The notes beneath the pieces are model-generated. The model was not told where the DNA came from and ran no database searches. It saw only the letters and a list, made by a program, of their open reading frames with translations. A stretch of DNA of 64,000 nucleotides, taken from positions 1 through 64,000 of the forward strand of contig NZ_KK365990.1 of the NCBI RefSeq assembly GCF_000686585.1, given 5' to 3'. Shown in pieces: positions 10,529 through 22,091 of the stretch; the stretch's first letter is position 1, and the number at the start of each line of letters is the position of its first letter. A program made the position numbers and the translations under genes. This stretch comes from Mycoplasmopsis lipofaciens ATCC 35015. Its GTDB lineage: Bacteria; Bacillota_I; Bacilli_A; Mycoplasmatales; Metamycoplasmataceae.

Positions 10529-11099
10529 AATTTTAGAAGCATTATTGTATGTACAAGGAGATGAAGGACTCACCCTTGAACAAGTTAAAGAAATATTTGG
10601 TCTAAATACAATTGCTGAGGCTAGAAAAGTTATGAATGATTTTATAAGAACATACAATGATCAAGATGGTGCCTTAAAAGTTGTAAATTTTAATGAAGTA
10701 TATAAATTAGCAACAAGAGAAACTTATAAAGAATTTATTACTAAAATGGTTCAAGTTGTTAAAAAACATCGTTTATCAAATGCAGCTATTGAAGTTGCTG
10801 GAATTGTTGCTTATAAACAACCAGCAACTCGTTCTATGATAAATAATATACGTGGTGTTGCTAGTGATCAAGTTATAAATACATTATTGGCAAAAGGCGT
10901 TGTTGAAGAAGTTGGTATAAGCCCCACACCAGGTAACCCTATTTTATATGGTATAACAAATAAGTTTTATGATTATTTTAAAATTAAATCATTAGCAGAA
11001 TTACCTAAATTAACTGAATTTAATTATGTTGAAGGTGTTGAAAATGAAAATGATGATTTTAATCTTTTTGATAGTCAAAGACCTGAAAATTACAATTAA
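10518..11099 (+). CDS. scpB: Segregation and condensation protein B
   Basis: A 193-residue winged-helix partner of ScpA: MKNKILEALLYVQGDEGLTLEQV, then LSNAAIEVAGIVAYKQPATRSMINNIRGVASD, the family's best conserved block. ATG 10518 is chosen over the in-frame ATG at 10485, because a GAGG site precedes it and the alignment to the family begins here. The last gene of plsC-scpA-scpB before a strong terminator. Confidence 0.95.
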   Translation: MKNKILEALLYVQGDEGLTLEQVKEIFGLNTIAEARKVMNDFIRTYNDQDGALKVVNFNEVYKLATRETYKEFITKMVQVVKKHRLSNAAIEVAGIVAYKQPATRSMINNIRGVASDQVINTLLAKGVVEEVGISPTPGNPILYGITNKFYDYFKIKSLAELPKLTEFNYVEGVENENDDFNLFDSQRPENYN

Positions 11100-11139
11100 T
11101 AATTAAAGGTGTGCTTTTGTACACCTTTAATTATTTTCA
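11098..11139 (+). terminator. Strong terminator after scpB
   Basis: A perfect 15-bp inverted repeat (AATAATTAAAGGTGT / ACACCTTTAATTATT) with an 8-nt loop, overlapping the scpB stop. Confidence 0.85.
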
Positions 11140-11148
11140 AGGATAAAA

Positions 11149-12030
11149 ATGTTAGAAATAAAAAATAATTGATTAATTATTAATATAGATGAATTTAGTG
11201 CAGGAATGAAAATTTTGAATGTCATTAAAAAAGTGCTACCTAATTCTTCGTTGAATGAAATTTATAAGAAGTTTCGTAAAAAGGATATTAAAATTAATAA
11301 TAAAAGAGTAAAAGATTTTAATATTCTTGTTAAAAACGGCGATTGTGTCGAAATTTATACTTATAAGCCAATTAAGTTTATAGAAAATGAATTAAATGAA
11401 GTTTCTCTTAATTTCACAATAATTTACGAAGATTCAAACATCTTAATTATAAATAAACCAAATGGTTTTAGTGTTCATGGAGAAAAAAATTCTATTGATA
11501 ATCAAGTAAAAAAATATTTAAATACTAATTCAAATAGTTTATTTAAACCTAGCCATGTTGGCCGTTTAGACAAAGAAACCAGTGGAATAATGATTTATGC
11601 TAAAAATCATACTTCTCTTGTTGAATTGAATAAAAAAATAAACGATTTTGAAAAAATATATGCTTTCAAATCAGATTATAATGGTGAAAATGTTTTTTTA
11701 AATATAGAAATTTTAAAAAATAAAGAAACTAATTATTTAAGTTGTAAATTAGCAGATCAAAAATCTCAAGAAACTAGAATTGCAAAAACTCAAATTTTTA
11801 AAAAAAATAATAAATATTTTGCGAGAATTTTGACAGGAAAAAAACATCAAATTAGATTATCTTTGCAATTTTTAGGCTTTCCTATTTGAGGAGATAAAAA
11901 ATATAATGGTATTAAAAAAGATAGATTATATTTACATTGTTATAGCCTAACTTTCCAAAATTTGAATAATGATTTAAAATATCTAAATAATAAAAAAATT
12001 ATTAGTAAAATACCTTGAAAGGAAGAATAA
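11149..12030 (+). CDS. RluC/RluD-family rRNA pseudouridine synthase
   Basis: A 293-residue enzyme converting uridine to pseudouridine in large-subunit rRNA. It has an N-terminal S4-like RNA-binding domain (residues about 15-80, KKFRKKDIKINNKRV) and a catalytic domain with the active-site Asp in GRLDKETSG near residue 140; later KKHQIRLSLQFLGFPIWGD matches the RluC/D C-terminal block. Starts at ATG 11149, since one in-frame TGA separates it from the next ATG at 11206. AAGGAT ribosome site. It overlaps gatC (TAATG). Confidence 0.9.
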
Positions 12031-12332
12031 TGAAAGAAATAACTAAAGATAAATTAAAACAAATTGTTTTATCGTTAATGATTGAACCCACCGATGAGGT
12101 TTTAGAAAGTATAATGAATGAATGACATGAAATACAAAAAGAATTAGAATTACTAAATAAAATTGATTTGACTGGTATAAAACCTTTAACTCATATAGAT
12201 GAAACTTATCATGTAGATTTTTTACGCGAAGATGAAATTGATGATAGTTTTAGTATTTCTAAAACTCAAATTTTAGAAAATGCATTCAATAAAGATGAAG
12301 ATTATTTAATTACTAAAAAGGTGGTGAAATAA
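12030..12332 (+). CDS. gatC: Aspartyl/glutamyl-tRNA amidotransferase subunit C
   Basis: A 100-residue small subunit that wraps GatA and stabilises the GatCAB complex. The middle of the protein shows the family pattern (MNEWHEIQKELELLNKIDLTGIKP, then LREDEI). It overlaps the upstream gene and gatA at TAATG junctions, so the three gat genes are translationally coupled. Divergent in sequence but fixed by context. Confidence 0.85.
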
Positions 12333-13663
12333 TGAATTTAATTGAAAAAGGAAATTTCTACCAAGCTTTAGAGGAATTAAAAAACGATAAAAATAATGCA
12401 GTTGCATTTATTTATGAAAATCCTACAAATAACAATGAAGGTCTTTTGAAAAATGCAGTATTTACAATTAAACAAAATTATGCAGTCGATGATTCTGTTT
12501 CAAATGCGTCAAGTAAAATAATAGAGTCATTTTGTCCATTTTATAATGCTACCGTTATTCAAAAATTAATTGATAATGGCGCTCAAAAAATTGCTAAAGT
12601 TCATTGCGACGAATTAGCTTTAGGTGGAACAGGTACTTTTAGTTCATATGGAATTATCAAAAACCCAATAGATTCTGAAAGATTAGCAGGCGGATCATCA
12701 TCTGGAAGTGTTGCAACTTTTACTAAAAATATTTCATTTGCTTTAGGTAGTGATACTGGTGATAGTGTTAGATTACCAGCTAGTTATAATGGTGTGGTTG
12801 GATTTAAACCTAGTTATGGAGCCATAAGTAGATATGGCTTATATGCATATAGTTCTAGTTTGGATACAGTAAGTTATTTTACTCATAATGTAAATGATGC
12901 ATTTATTATTTCAAAAGTGGTTTATGGAAAAGATGATAAAGATTTTACTTCTAAATTTATTGATGAAAAAGGTTTTCAAACAATAGAAATGGTTAAACCT
13001 CAATCTATTGCTTTGTTGAATGTTAAAGATAATTTAGATTTAACTGTTGCAAAAGAATATGACAATTTATTAAATTTACTTAAAAAAGAAAATGTACAAG
13101 TTGATTTAGTAGATGTACAAAGTGATATTCTAAATATTATTAAGCCTGTTTATGATATTATTTCTTATTCTGAAGCTTCAAGCAATTTAGCAAATCTTAA
13201 TGGTATTGCATTCGGCTCAAGAAAAGAAGGCAAAAATTGAGAAGAAACAATGATAAAAACAAGAAGTCAAGGCTTTGGCAAAATGGTTCAAAGACGTTTA
13301 ACATTAGGAAGTTTTTTTCTTCATTCTGCTAATCAAAAAGAATTATTTCTTAAAGCACAACAAGGTAGAAAAGTTATTAAAAATTATTATGAATCATTAC
13401 ACAATAAATATGATTTGATAGTATTTCCTGCAAGTGCTGATGTAGCACCTTTTTTAAGTAAAGAAAATACAAAACATGGATATATGGATTATATTTTAAC
13501 AGGAGCAAACTTAGTTGGAAATCCTTCTATTTCTATTCCATGAATAAAGAAAGGACAATTACCTATCAATATTGCATTAGAAAGTAAAATTTATAATGAT
13601 GCAAATTTATTGAAATATTCTTTATGATTTGAAAACTTCCTAAAAGGAGAAAAAAATGATTAA
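12332..13663 (+). CDS. gatA: Aspartyl/glutamyl-tRNA amidotransferase subunit A
   Basis: A 443-residue amidase that hydrolyses glutamine to supply ammonia for converting Glu-tRNA(Gln) to Gln-tRNA(Gln). The Ser-cisSer-Lys triad of the amidase signature family is visible: Lys47 in FTIKQNYAV, the cis-Ser in AGGSSSGS near residues 121-126, and the nucleophile Ser145 in GSDTGDSVRLPA. Compared with the common GGSSGGS and TGGSIRQPA blocks, one Gly in each is replaced (Ser and Asp). Five or so TGA codons are read as Trp, including ENFLKG upstream. Its last 8 bp overlap gatB. Confidence 0.94.
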
Positions 13664-15080
13664 TTTTGAAACTGTAATAGGCATAGAAATTCATTTAGAA
13701 TTAAATACTAAAACTAAGATGTTTTCCCCTGCTGCTAATGATTTTAAAGCAAAACCAAACACTTCTTGTAATCAAATTGATTTAGGTTATCCAGGAACAC
13801 TACCATTATTAAATAAAGAAGCAGTAATTAGCGGAATTAAACTAGCAAAAGCCTTAAATATGAAAATTGATGATGAATTGCATTTTGATAGAAAAAATTA
13901 TTTTTATACTGATTTACCAAAAGGTTATCAAATTACTCAATTTTTTAGACCAATTGGTAGTGAAGGATTTTTAACAATTAACACCTCTAATGGTGAAAAG
14001 AAAATTCAAATTGAGAGAATTCACTTGGAAGAAGACACTGCTAGACAGCATCATGAAGAAAATGAAACCAAATTAGATTACAATAGGGCTGGTGTTCCTT
14101 TAATTGAAATTGTTTCACATCCAGTTATACGTTCGAGTGAAGAAGCTGTTGCATATGTTGATATGATAAGAAAAATAGCATTGTCTTTAGGTATTTCAGA
14201 TGCAAAAATGGAAGAAGGATCTTTAAGAGCTGATATTAATGTTTCTGTTCGTCCTAAAGGTTATAAGAAGTTTGGAACAAAAGTAGAGATAAAAAATATG
14301 AATACTTTCGCAGGTATTAAAAAAGCTTTAGATTTTGAAATTAATTTGCAAATTATTCAAATTTTAAATAACCAAAAAATTCAACAACAAACCAAAAGAT
14401 ATGATGATTCAACACAAAGTACAGTTTTAATGAGAGTAAAGACTGGTGAGGTTGATTATAAATATTTTCCCGAACCAAATATTCCTTTTATAAAGTTATC
14501 AAAAAATTTTATTGATAGCGTCAAGTTAAATGAATTACCATGAGAAAGAGAATCAAGGTATAAAAATGAAGGAATTCAACAAATATATATTAATTCATTA
14601 GTTAACGACTTAGAGTTAGGGCAATATTTTGATTCTATTCAATGTTATGACAGGAACAAATTAAGTAAATTATTTTTTGCCGAAATTGTTTCATTAGCTA
14701 ATAGTAAAAATATTCATCCTCTTAAATTAAATATTAAAAATTGTTATATTGAAGAATCAATAAAACTTTTGGATGAAGGCGTTATTTCTGGAAAATCATT
14801 TAAAAAATTAGTACCACTCTTAGTTAATTATAGTGGGGATTTAAATTCACTCATTTCTGAAAATAATTTAAAACAAATAAGTGATGAAAATTTAATTATT
14901 GAATTTTTAAATATAATTATAAAAGAAAATGAAGCAGTAGTTTCAGAATATCTAGAAAGACCTGAAAGAGTTATTAAATTTATTTTAGGTATGCTAATGA
15001 AAAAAACTGGTGGTCAAGTTAATCCAAATAAAGCAAATCAAATAGTTTTAAAAATTTTAAATGATAAATTTAATGTGTAA
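13656..15080 (+). CDS. gatB: Aspartyl/glutamyl-tRNA amidotransferase subunit B
   Basis: A 474-residue subunit that binds the mischarged tRNA and phosphorylates it. Landmarks: VIGIEIHLELNTKTKMFS at the N terminus, HLEEDTARQHH, DYNRAGVPLIEIVSHP, and MEEGSLRADINVSVRPKG in the kinase-like domain; the C-terminal YqeY-like tail ends in LGMLMKKTGGQVNPNKANQ. AAAAGGAG ribosome site inside gatA. Completes gatCAB and lies next to tilS. Confidence 0.95.
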
Positions 15081-15081
15081 T

Positions 15082-15981
15082 ATGGTTAAATCTAGTAATT
15101 TTAAAAAAATATTGATCGGGGTTAGTGGCGGTCCTGATTCAATGTTATTATTATATGAATCTTTACAAAAATATGGTAGTCAAAACATTGTTGTGGCTTG
15201 TGTTAATTATAACGTTAGAGAAAATACGCATTTAGAGGTAAAAATAGTAAGAGATTTTTGTATAAAAAATAATATTATTTTTGCATTAAAAAATTTAGAC
15301 AAAAACATCTATAAAAAAGGTAATTTTGAAAATTGAGCTAGATTTGTAAGATATGATTTTTATAAACAATTAGTAAATTTATATAATTTAGATGTTGTTT
15401 TTTTAGCACATCATAAAGACGATTTTATAGAAAGCTATTTTATGCAAAAAAATAGTAATAGAAAATGTTTTTTTTATGGAATAAAACAAGAAAATTTTAT
15501 AAACGGTATAAAAATTTTTAGACCATTTATAAATAAGTATTTTAAAAAAGAAATTTTAGAAATATGTAAATTAAAAGATATTCATTATGCTATAGATCCT
15601 TCAAATAATTTAAATTTATATACAAGAAATAAAATCCGTAATTCTCTAAAAGATATTCCGCTAGAAGAAAAAGAACAAATATATAATGACATATTGGAAA
15701 TTAATAGAAATAGTGATTTTTATGCGGTTAACAAATTATATAAATCCTGACAAAATCATAATTTTAGTCAAGAATTTTTCGTTGAATCAGATAAAAAAGA
15801 TAGATTAGTTTATATGTTTATTCATAAAAATTATAAAGATATAAATTTATCAAGTTCAAAAATCAATTCTATTATTGATTGAATAGTTAGTAATAAAAAT
15901 CGAACATCAAAATATTTAATCAAAAAGGATATTTATCTTATAAAAATTAAAGGTAAATTATTTTGTAGTTATATGAAATAA
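15082..15981 (+). CDS. tilS: tRNA(Ile)-lysidine synthase
   Basis: A 299-residue N-type ATP pyrophosphatase that converts C34 of the CAU-anticodon tRNA(Ile) to lysidine. The PP-loop SGGPDSM is at residue about 16, followed by VVACVNYNVRE and the FLAHHKDDFIESYFMQ block. It lacks the extended C-terminal domains of E. coli TilS, as expected in mycoplasmas. No Shine-Dalgarno is evident; the ATG at 15082 follows the gatB stop directly, while in-frame ATGs at 15061 and 15073 would overlap gatB and are possible alternatives. Confidence 0.9.
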
Positions 15982-16032
15982 ATACAATGCAATGTTTTAT
16001 AAATATAACTCTTATATAACTTAAAATAAGTT

Positions 16033-16038
16033 TATAAT
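16033..16038 (+). promoter_or_regulatory. -10 box of the membrane protein/trx/uvrC unit
   Basis: TATAAT 11 nt before ATG 16050, with a small AACTT/AAGTT inverted repeat just upstream (16018-16032). No Shine-Dalgarno sequence precedes the ATG. Confidence 0.5.
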
Positions 16039-16049
16039 AATTATTAATT

Positions 16050-17630
16050 ATGAAAAAAACAAAAATAAGAAAAAAAATTAATATTGATTCACGAGAATTA
16101 AAAAATAAAAGTGATGTTGTTGGTGATGTAAATTTTAATATTGCTATTGAAATATTAAAATTTATAATTTTATTATTTATTAGTGCATCATTTATTCTTT
16201 TACAATATCGAACTACTTTTAATAGCAGTTCTTTTGCTACTAAATTGTTAAGAAAAATTTATTTGTATACATTTGGTTTAGCATTTGGTGATTTGATGAT
16301 TTTACTTTTAATAGGATTATATATAACATTTTTTCTAAGATGATTTGGATTAATATATAAAAATTATTATTTTAAATGATTTAAAAAATATATATGAGTG
16401 GATTATTGAATTCTTAGAAAGTATGTAACGATTTTTATCTGACTATTATTGTTAGCTTTCGCTATTTTATATCATCTTGTATTATTATCACATAGAGTCT
16501 CTAATTTTTTCTTTTATAAAGTGAGTGATATTAAAAATATTTACACTAAAGGTTGATTCTATGTTTTTACTAACCAAGGAATATCAAATTTAAATATTGA
16601 TAAAAACATTCCGCAAGCATTTTTAAATGTAGGAATATTTTTTGATAGTTTGTTTAATTTAGTTTATGTACTAACATTTTCACCATATGTTTCTATTTTA
16701 TTATTTATTGTTATTTTTATTTATTCATGATTAATATTAATCACTTTATCTCCTAAGAAATATTTTCGAAATTTAAATTCTAAAACTTTAACTTTAATTC
16801 AAATTGAAAAATATTTACAACAAACATCAAGTATGTTTTATTACACAAATAATTGTAAAAAGTGCTTTGATTTTTATAAGAGTTCAGCTGAGGTTTTAAA
16901 AATAGATTATTTTAAAGTAAAATTTGTATATTTATTGAAACAAATAGATAAAAACATGCAAATGTTATCTAGTTATATGACTACTAAAAATTATTTTGTT
17001 GATAAAAAAAATATTAATATTTTTGAAAACAAAACAGATATAGAATTTTTAAAAGAAATTGATAATCAAGAGCAAAAAATTGTTTTAAAACCTGATGTTA
17101 CAATGCCATCTATCGTTCCAGATAATTTATTAATTTCTCGGGAAATTGACATTACTGATTTCAATAAAACTAAAGAACATATATTAAATAATACTTTTGG
17201 CAATACATCAGAGTATTTAATGAATTCATATAAAAAAGAAAATATAGAAGAAAAGACTATTTCTAATGACAAAACATCTACGGATTTAGAGAATGTTAAA
17301 ACATTAGAAACAATTGAAAATTCAACTCAAGAAAAACAGGAAAAAGAAATTAATCTAGAGCAAACTAAAAGTATAGGTTTTGTTGTTAATACTGAAGAAA
17401 TAGAAATTTTAGATGATTATAAACAAGACTCTGAAGCAAAAAATTTTGGTTTTATAATACCTGAAAGTTTTACACAAGAAACATTTTTAGAAGTAGATGA
17501 AAAACCAAAATTCAATTTTGAATTCGGTTTTGATACAAAAATAATCACTCAAGAAAATAACTTGGAAGAGCATTCAATATTAGATAATGATAGTGAATGA
17601 ATAAGTCCGATATTAAAGGATAATGAATAG
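16050..17630 (+). CDS. Membrane protein with acidic cytoplasmic tail, function unknown
   Basis: A 526-residue protein I do not recognise. After a basic N terminus (MKKTKIRKK) there are four to five hydrophobic segments: near residues 30-48, 75-97, 130-155 and 205-235. The remaining 290 residues are hydrophilic; a CKKCFDFY segment follows, then a very Glu/Asp/Asn-rich tail (TEEIEILDDYKQDSEAKNFGF) ending in ISPILKDNE. The N-terminal layout resembles the membrane part of FtsK-like proteins, but no P-loop or motor domain is present, so I do not assign it. Many Trp are TGA. It is followed 7 bp later by the thioredoxin-like gene. Confidence 0.75.
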
Positions 17631-17637
17631 AGGTACT

Positions 17638-17979
17638 ATGATAAAAATGTTATGAAATGATGCACAATCAATGTTTAATAATAAAAAATACAAAGATAAA
17701 ATATTTTTTATTGAATTTACAACAGAATGATGTGGCGATTGTAAAATGATGGCACCTATTATTCAAAATGTAGTCAAGCATTATGAAAATTCTAATGAAA
17801 TAATTTTTATAGAAGTTGATGCTGAAGAAGCTAAATTGTTTAGAAATCCTTTAAGTGAATATAAAGTTTTATTTGTACCTACTCATTTAATAGTGAAAAA
17901 TGGAAAAATTATTAAAACTGGTTATAACTACTATCCAAAGGAAATTTTAATTGATTGAATTGAGGAAGTTACTAATTAA
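17638..17979 (+). CDS. Thioredoxin-like protein with WCGDC active site
   Basis: A 113-residue single-domain thioredoxin fold: FFIEFTTEWCGDCKMMAPII near residues 23-42, a cis-Pro in VLFVPTHLIVKNGK, and a C-terminal helix. The active-site motif is WCGDC and not the usual WCGPC; replacing Pro by Asp should change redox potential. It could serve TrxB at 51330 or a specialised reductant. Sits between the membrane protein and uvrC with short spacers. Confidence 0.85.
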
Positions 17980-17981
17980 AA

Positions 17982-19694
17982 ATGAATCAAAAAGAATTAA
18001 TAGAAAAAGTAAAAAATGTTTCAAGTAATTCTGGCATTTATTTATGAAAAGATTCATTAGGTAATGTAATTTATGTAGGTAAAGCCAAAAATTTAAAAAA
18101 AAGAATGATTCAATATTTTGAAGGTTCTTTGAATAGTTATAAAACAAGCAAATTAGTAAATGAAATTGCGGATTTTGAAATTTTTATTTGTAGAAATAAT
18201 AAAGAGGCTTTACTTCTTGAAAAACATTATATTGAAAAATTTAATCCTGAATATAATATTTTATTATTGGATGACAAACGTTATCCATATTTAAAAATTG
18301 AATTAAAAAGAAATTCTTTAGATATTGCATTATCAAGAAAAGTTAAAAAGTGGAAAAATAATAATGTTTTTTATTTTGGACCTTTTCCAAATGGATATGG
18401 TGCATCTATAGTTTTGAAACTTATTCAACGTGAGGCTTATTTTAAAGATGGTTTAAAAATACAAAATAGCGATTACAATTTTTGAAAAATGCAATTTTTG
18501 AAAATAAAAAATATACTAAGTTTTCAAAAAACCAATTATTTACAAGAATTAAAAAATAAAATGTTGACAGCGGCGGATAATATGCAATTTGAAATTGCTT
18601 TGGATTTAAAAAAGTCTATTGACTATTTAACTAAATTAAAAGAGGATCAAATTGTTGAATTGCAAAAACTTAAAAATTTAGATGTTTTAGTTTATAAAGT
18701 TGTTGATAATATAGTGTATATAACCATTTTGTTTTATCGCTCTGGAATGTTAATAAATAAAGATAATCAAAACATTGAAATAAATTTTGAATTAAAGGAA
18801 ACGCTTTCTATTTTTTTAGAGAAATATTATTCAAACAAAATTCTTCCAGAAGAATTACTTGTTGATAAAGAATTTATAAATTTAGAAATAAATAATAATT
18901 TTAAGTTATTAAATCCTAAAATAGGTGCTTATAAAAAAGCGCTAGATATTGCAAAATTAAATTTAGAAGATTACGTCGTTAATAAACATCATTCCATTTT
19001 AAATAATTTACAACATTCAAAAAAAATGATGACTAAATTATCTACTATATTAAAAATAGAAAATATTGAAAGTATAATTATGTTTGATAATTCAAATGTT
19101 AATAATTATAATCCGGTTGGTGTGGCGGTTGTTTATTTAAAAGGACAAAAACACAAGGAATTGTATAAAAAGTTCAATTTAACTGCGGATAAAACAAGAT
19201 TAGCTGATGTGGAATATATGAAACAATCAGTAACAAGATATTTTACAAATGAATCAACAAGAAAAAATTTTGATCTTATAATAGTTGATGGTGGCATAGC
19301 ACAAGTTCACGAGGTAAAAAATATTATTAAGAATCTAAAATTAAATATCAAAACAATAGGTCTGGTTAAAGATGAATATCACAAAACTAAATCTTTAATT
19401 GATTTATGAGAAAATAATATCAATATAGAAGATAAGGAACTTTTAAATTTTTTAGCAGAAATTCAAATTGAAGTTGATAGATTTGCTAAAAGTCACTTAC
19501 GTAAAAGACAGCGCATAACTTCTATGGAAGGAAAATTACAACAAATAAAAGGTTTGGGAATAGTTATGGAAAATAAATTACTTGCGCATTTTAAAAATTA
19601 TAATGCAATTTATAATGCAACTTTAGAAGAATTAAATAAGATTGTTCCCAAAAAAATAGCTGAACAAATTTTTGAGAAAAAATATTTAAAATAG
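17982..19694 (+). CDS. uvrC: Excinuclease ABC subunit C
   Basis: A 570-residue nuclease of nucleotide excision repair that makes both incisions around a lesion. GIY-YIG domain at the N terminus (SGIYLWKDSLGNVIYVGKAKNLKKRM), a UvrB-interacting UVR segment (AADNMQFEIALDLKKSIDYL) around residue 200, the RNase H-like C-terminal nuclease (MFDNSNVNNYNPVG..., IIVDGG) and a helix-hairpin-helix end (IKGLGIVMENKLLAHF). Slightly shorter than usual. Starts 2 bp after the thioredoxin stop. Confidence 0.95.
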
Positions 19695-19720
19695 AGCTTT
19701 TAATTAGCTCTATTTTACTT
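19690..19720 (+). terminator. Terminator after uvrC
   Basis: AATAGAGCT / AGCTCTATT perfect 9-bp stem with a 7-nt loop and T-rich tail; overlaps the uvrC stop and ends at the stop of the convergent small gene, so it may serve both. Confidence 0.8.
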
Positions 19721-19935
19721 TATATTGTTTTTAAAATTTCTTCCTTGGATTTATGTTTTCCTTTCAATGAGTCACGTTTAACATGAATTATTTGAATTAA
19801 TTCATTAGCTTCTGTATGTTCACCGTATTTTTGTTTTCTACGAAAACCTAAAACTAATCCTTCAAGATCTTCTAATGTGTTGGCTTCTGCTACAACCTCT
19901 TGACTTGATATTAATTTTGCTTTGTATTTATACAT
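19720..19935 (-). CDS. Small conserved-looking protein, function unknown
   Basis: A 71-residue basic protein (MYKYKAKLISSQEVVAEANTL..., then LGFRRKQKYGEHTEANELIQIIHVKRD). It has a proper AAAGGAGA ribosome site, ends at the uvrC terminator and has a compact alpha/beta pattern, which supports a real gene. I recognise no family with certainty. Confidence 0.7.
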   Translation of the reverse strand: MYKYKAKLISSQEVVAEANTLEDLEGLVLGFRRKQKYGEHTEANELIQIIHVKRDSLKGKHKSKEEILKTI

Positions 19936-20091
19936 AAATCTCCTTTAGTGATTAATTCACTTAATAAAATTATATCAAGTTGATTAATTGCAATTTGTAA
20001 ATGTATAAATATTTCCATAAATTTGCATATTTTTATTATTCATTAAATACAAAATACTTAAGAACTTTTTTTAAATAATATTATTGTTTTA

Positions 20092-20122
20092 TATAATAAA
20101 AATATTAGTAACAAACTAATAT
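20092..20122 (+). promoter_or_regulatory. Promoter and 5' UTR hairpin of the metalloprotease gene
   Basis: TATAAT at 20092-20097 is followed by an 8-bp inverted repeat (ATATTAGT / ACTAATAT, 20102-20122) between the -10 box and the AGAAGAGG ribosome site. Confidence 0.5.
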
Positions 20123-20144
20123 ATTAAAAAAGAAGAGGTTTTTT

Positions 20145-22091
20145 ATGATCCAACCTAAAAATATTAAAAAAAATGGATCTTTAAGATATAAAATATTAAA
20201 ATCATTTGGCATATTTATTTTACCTTCTTTATCTTTAACAAGTGTTTTAAGTTTAACGTCATGTAATTTTTTTCAATTATATGATTGAGAAGATATAGAC
20301 AATAAGAAGGAAAAAGATATTAAACCATCAATAAATATAACTAACGAAGTAGATAATTATCAATTGTTTGAAAGTGATTTTCAAAATGACATTTATTTAC
20401 CATATAGATATTTAAGTGATGTTAATTATCGAAATATTGATTGAAGTTTTTGATTACAAGAATCGCTATTTAGTTTTGAAAAAAACAACACTATTTTAGT
20501 CTATAAAGATCCTATAAATAACATTAAATTTAAAGATTTTAGCTATGGCAAAGACAAATCGGGAAATGATAGATTTTTACTAGACAAATCAGGTTTAGCA
20601 TTTTTAGCATATCAATTTTATAAAAAAGTAAATTTTGGACCTGAAATTAAATATCTTGATTCTATTAATATAAATGATTTTCAAGTTATTAACAATAAAT
20701 CAAATGGATTATATATACCTTTAATTCAACAAATATATTTAAATGGTAGTTTTGTAGCAGAAAAAGGTTTTTCGATTCTTGAAAAAGTTAAATATTTGAT
20801 ACCTACATTATTTCATGAATATATGCACCATTGAGCCCATTCATATGTTAATTGAGGTAATGTTCAAGGTAACGCTGATAATATTGAATTTACAAATTAT
20901 CATTCAGGAGATAGTGTAAATAAAGAAACTTGAGATAAAAATTTTATTAAGGGTTTCAAATCCAATTTAAATTATGACAAGATTGAATCTTATACACCAG
21001 ATCATATTAAGCGTTTTGCCAAAAAAGATTTTATAGGAAATTATTTTTCATTAAAAAATATTTGAGATTATGCAAACACAACAGATTTAAATATTTATAA
21101 TAATTTGCATACAAATTTTGTTAAATATTCTAATTTAGATAATGAATTTTCATTTGCTCCTAATTCAAGATGAAATATTAATGCTATAAACGATTATTCA
21201 ATATCTGAACTTAAATATTATTATTCTTTTACTGAATTGATTCCTAGAGAATGAGAAAAATACAATTTCATACCGTATTATGATTATTTTAGTGATGAAA
21301 AAATACATAAGGGAAATAATGGATATTGAATTAAACAAGATTATTTTGGCAGTTCATATTTAAGCGATCATAAAACTCAATTACCTAGTGCATATCAACC
21401 AAACAGTTATAATAGTGATTGGGCTAAAACATCTAAAATAGGTGGTTATGAAACTGCTATAAATAGTCAAATTTATCCTAACAATGTCTGAGTGAATAAT
21501 AATTATTTTGATTTTTATAAATTATTTTTGAATTCAATGGGTTATGGAAAAATAATAAGTGGAATAAAAAACAAAAATTTTTATTCTATATCAGAGAAAA
21601 CTCATTTACCTTCTTTTTATAATTATGATAATTTAAATTCATTATCATTTATAGGTTATATTGAAAATAAAAAATATGACGCAATTGTCTTTAATATAAA
21701 TGGCGAATATAAAAAAACTAAAATAAATTATTTAGATTATATTCGTTTCGATGGAAAAGATAAAATGGACAACAAAAATTGAAATATTAGTGCTACAAAG
21801 GTATCTAACATAGCAAATAATTATGCAGCATATTATACCGATTATATTGATTTACCAAACAATTTAAATGGCACAAACGTTGGTTTTTGACAAGACAAAA
21901 ATAAAGATGAAGTAATCCAAGATAATGAAATAAATTATGATTTTTATGAAAAAGAAGTATATAAAAAATTTATTATTAATAGTAATTTTGACAACCTTAA
22001 ATATAGAAAAAATGATATTACTTCTTATGGTTTAAAAGTTAAAAAAAATTCTTTGAATAAATATGAAATTGAATTAAGGGTGGTGAATTAA
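20145..22091 (+). CDS. Lipoprotein zinc metalloprotease, MYPU_1760-like
   Basis: A 648-residue surface lipoprotein. The N terminus has a basic stretch, a hydrophobic segment (FGIFILPSLSLTSVLSL) and a lipobox ending SLTSC, so Cys40 would be lipidated and the protein anchored outside the membrane. A zinc-protease signature HEYMHH occurs near residue 228, with conserved-looking aromatic-rich sequence around it and ELIPREWEKY near residue 365, a plausible third-ligand region. Around a dozen TGA Trp codons and one TGG. It resembles the MYPU_1760 metalloprotease family by memory of that name; the substrate is unknown. TAATG overlap with the DUF402 gene. Confidence 0.85.
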
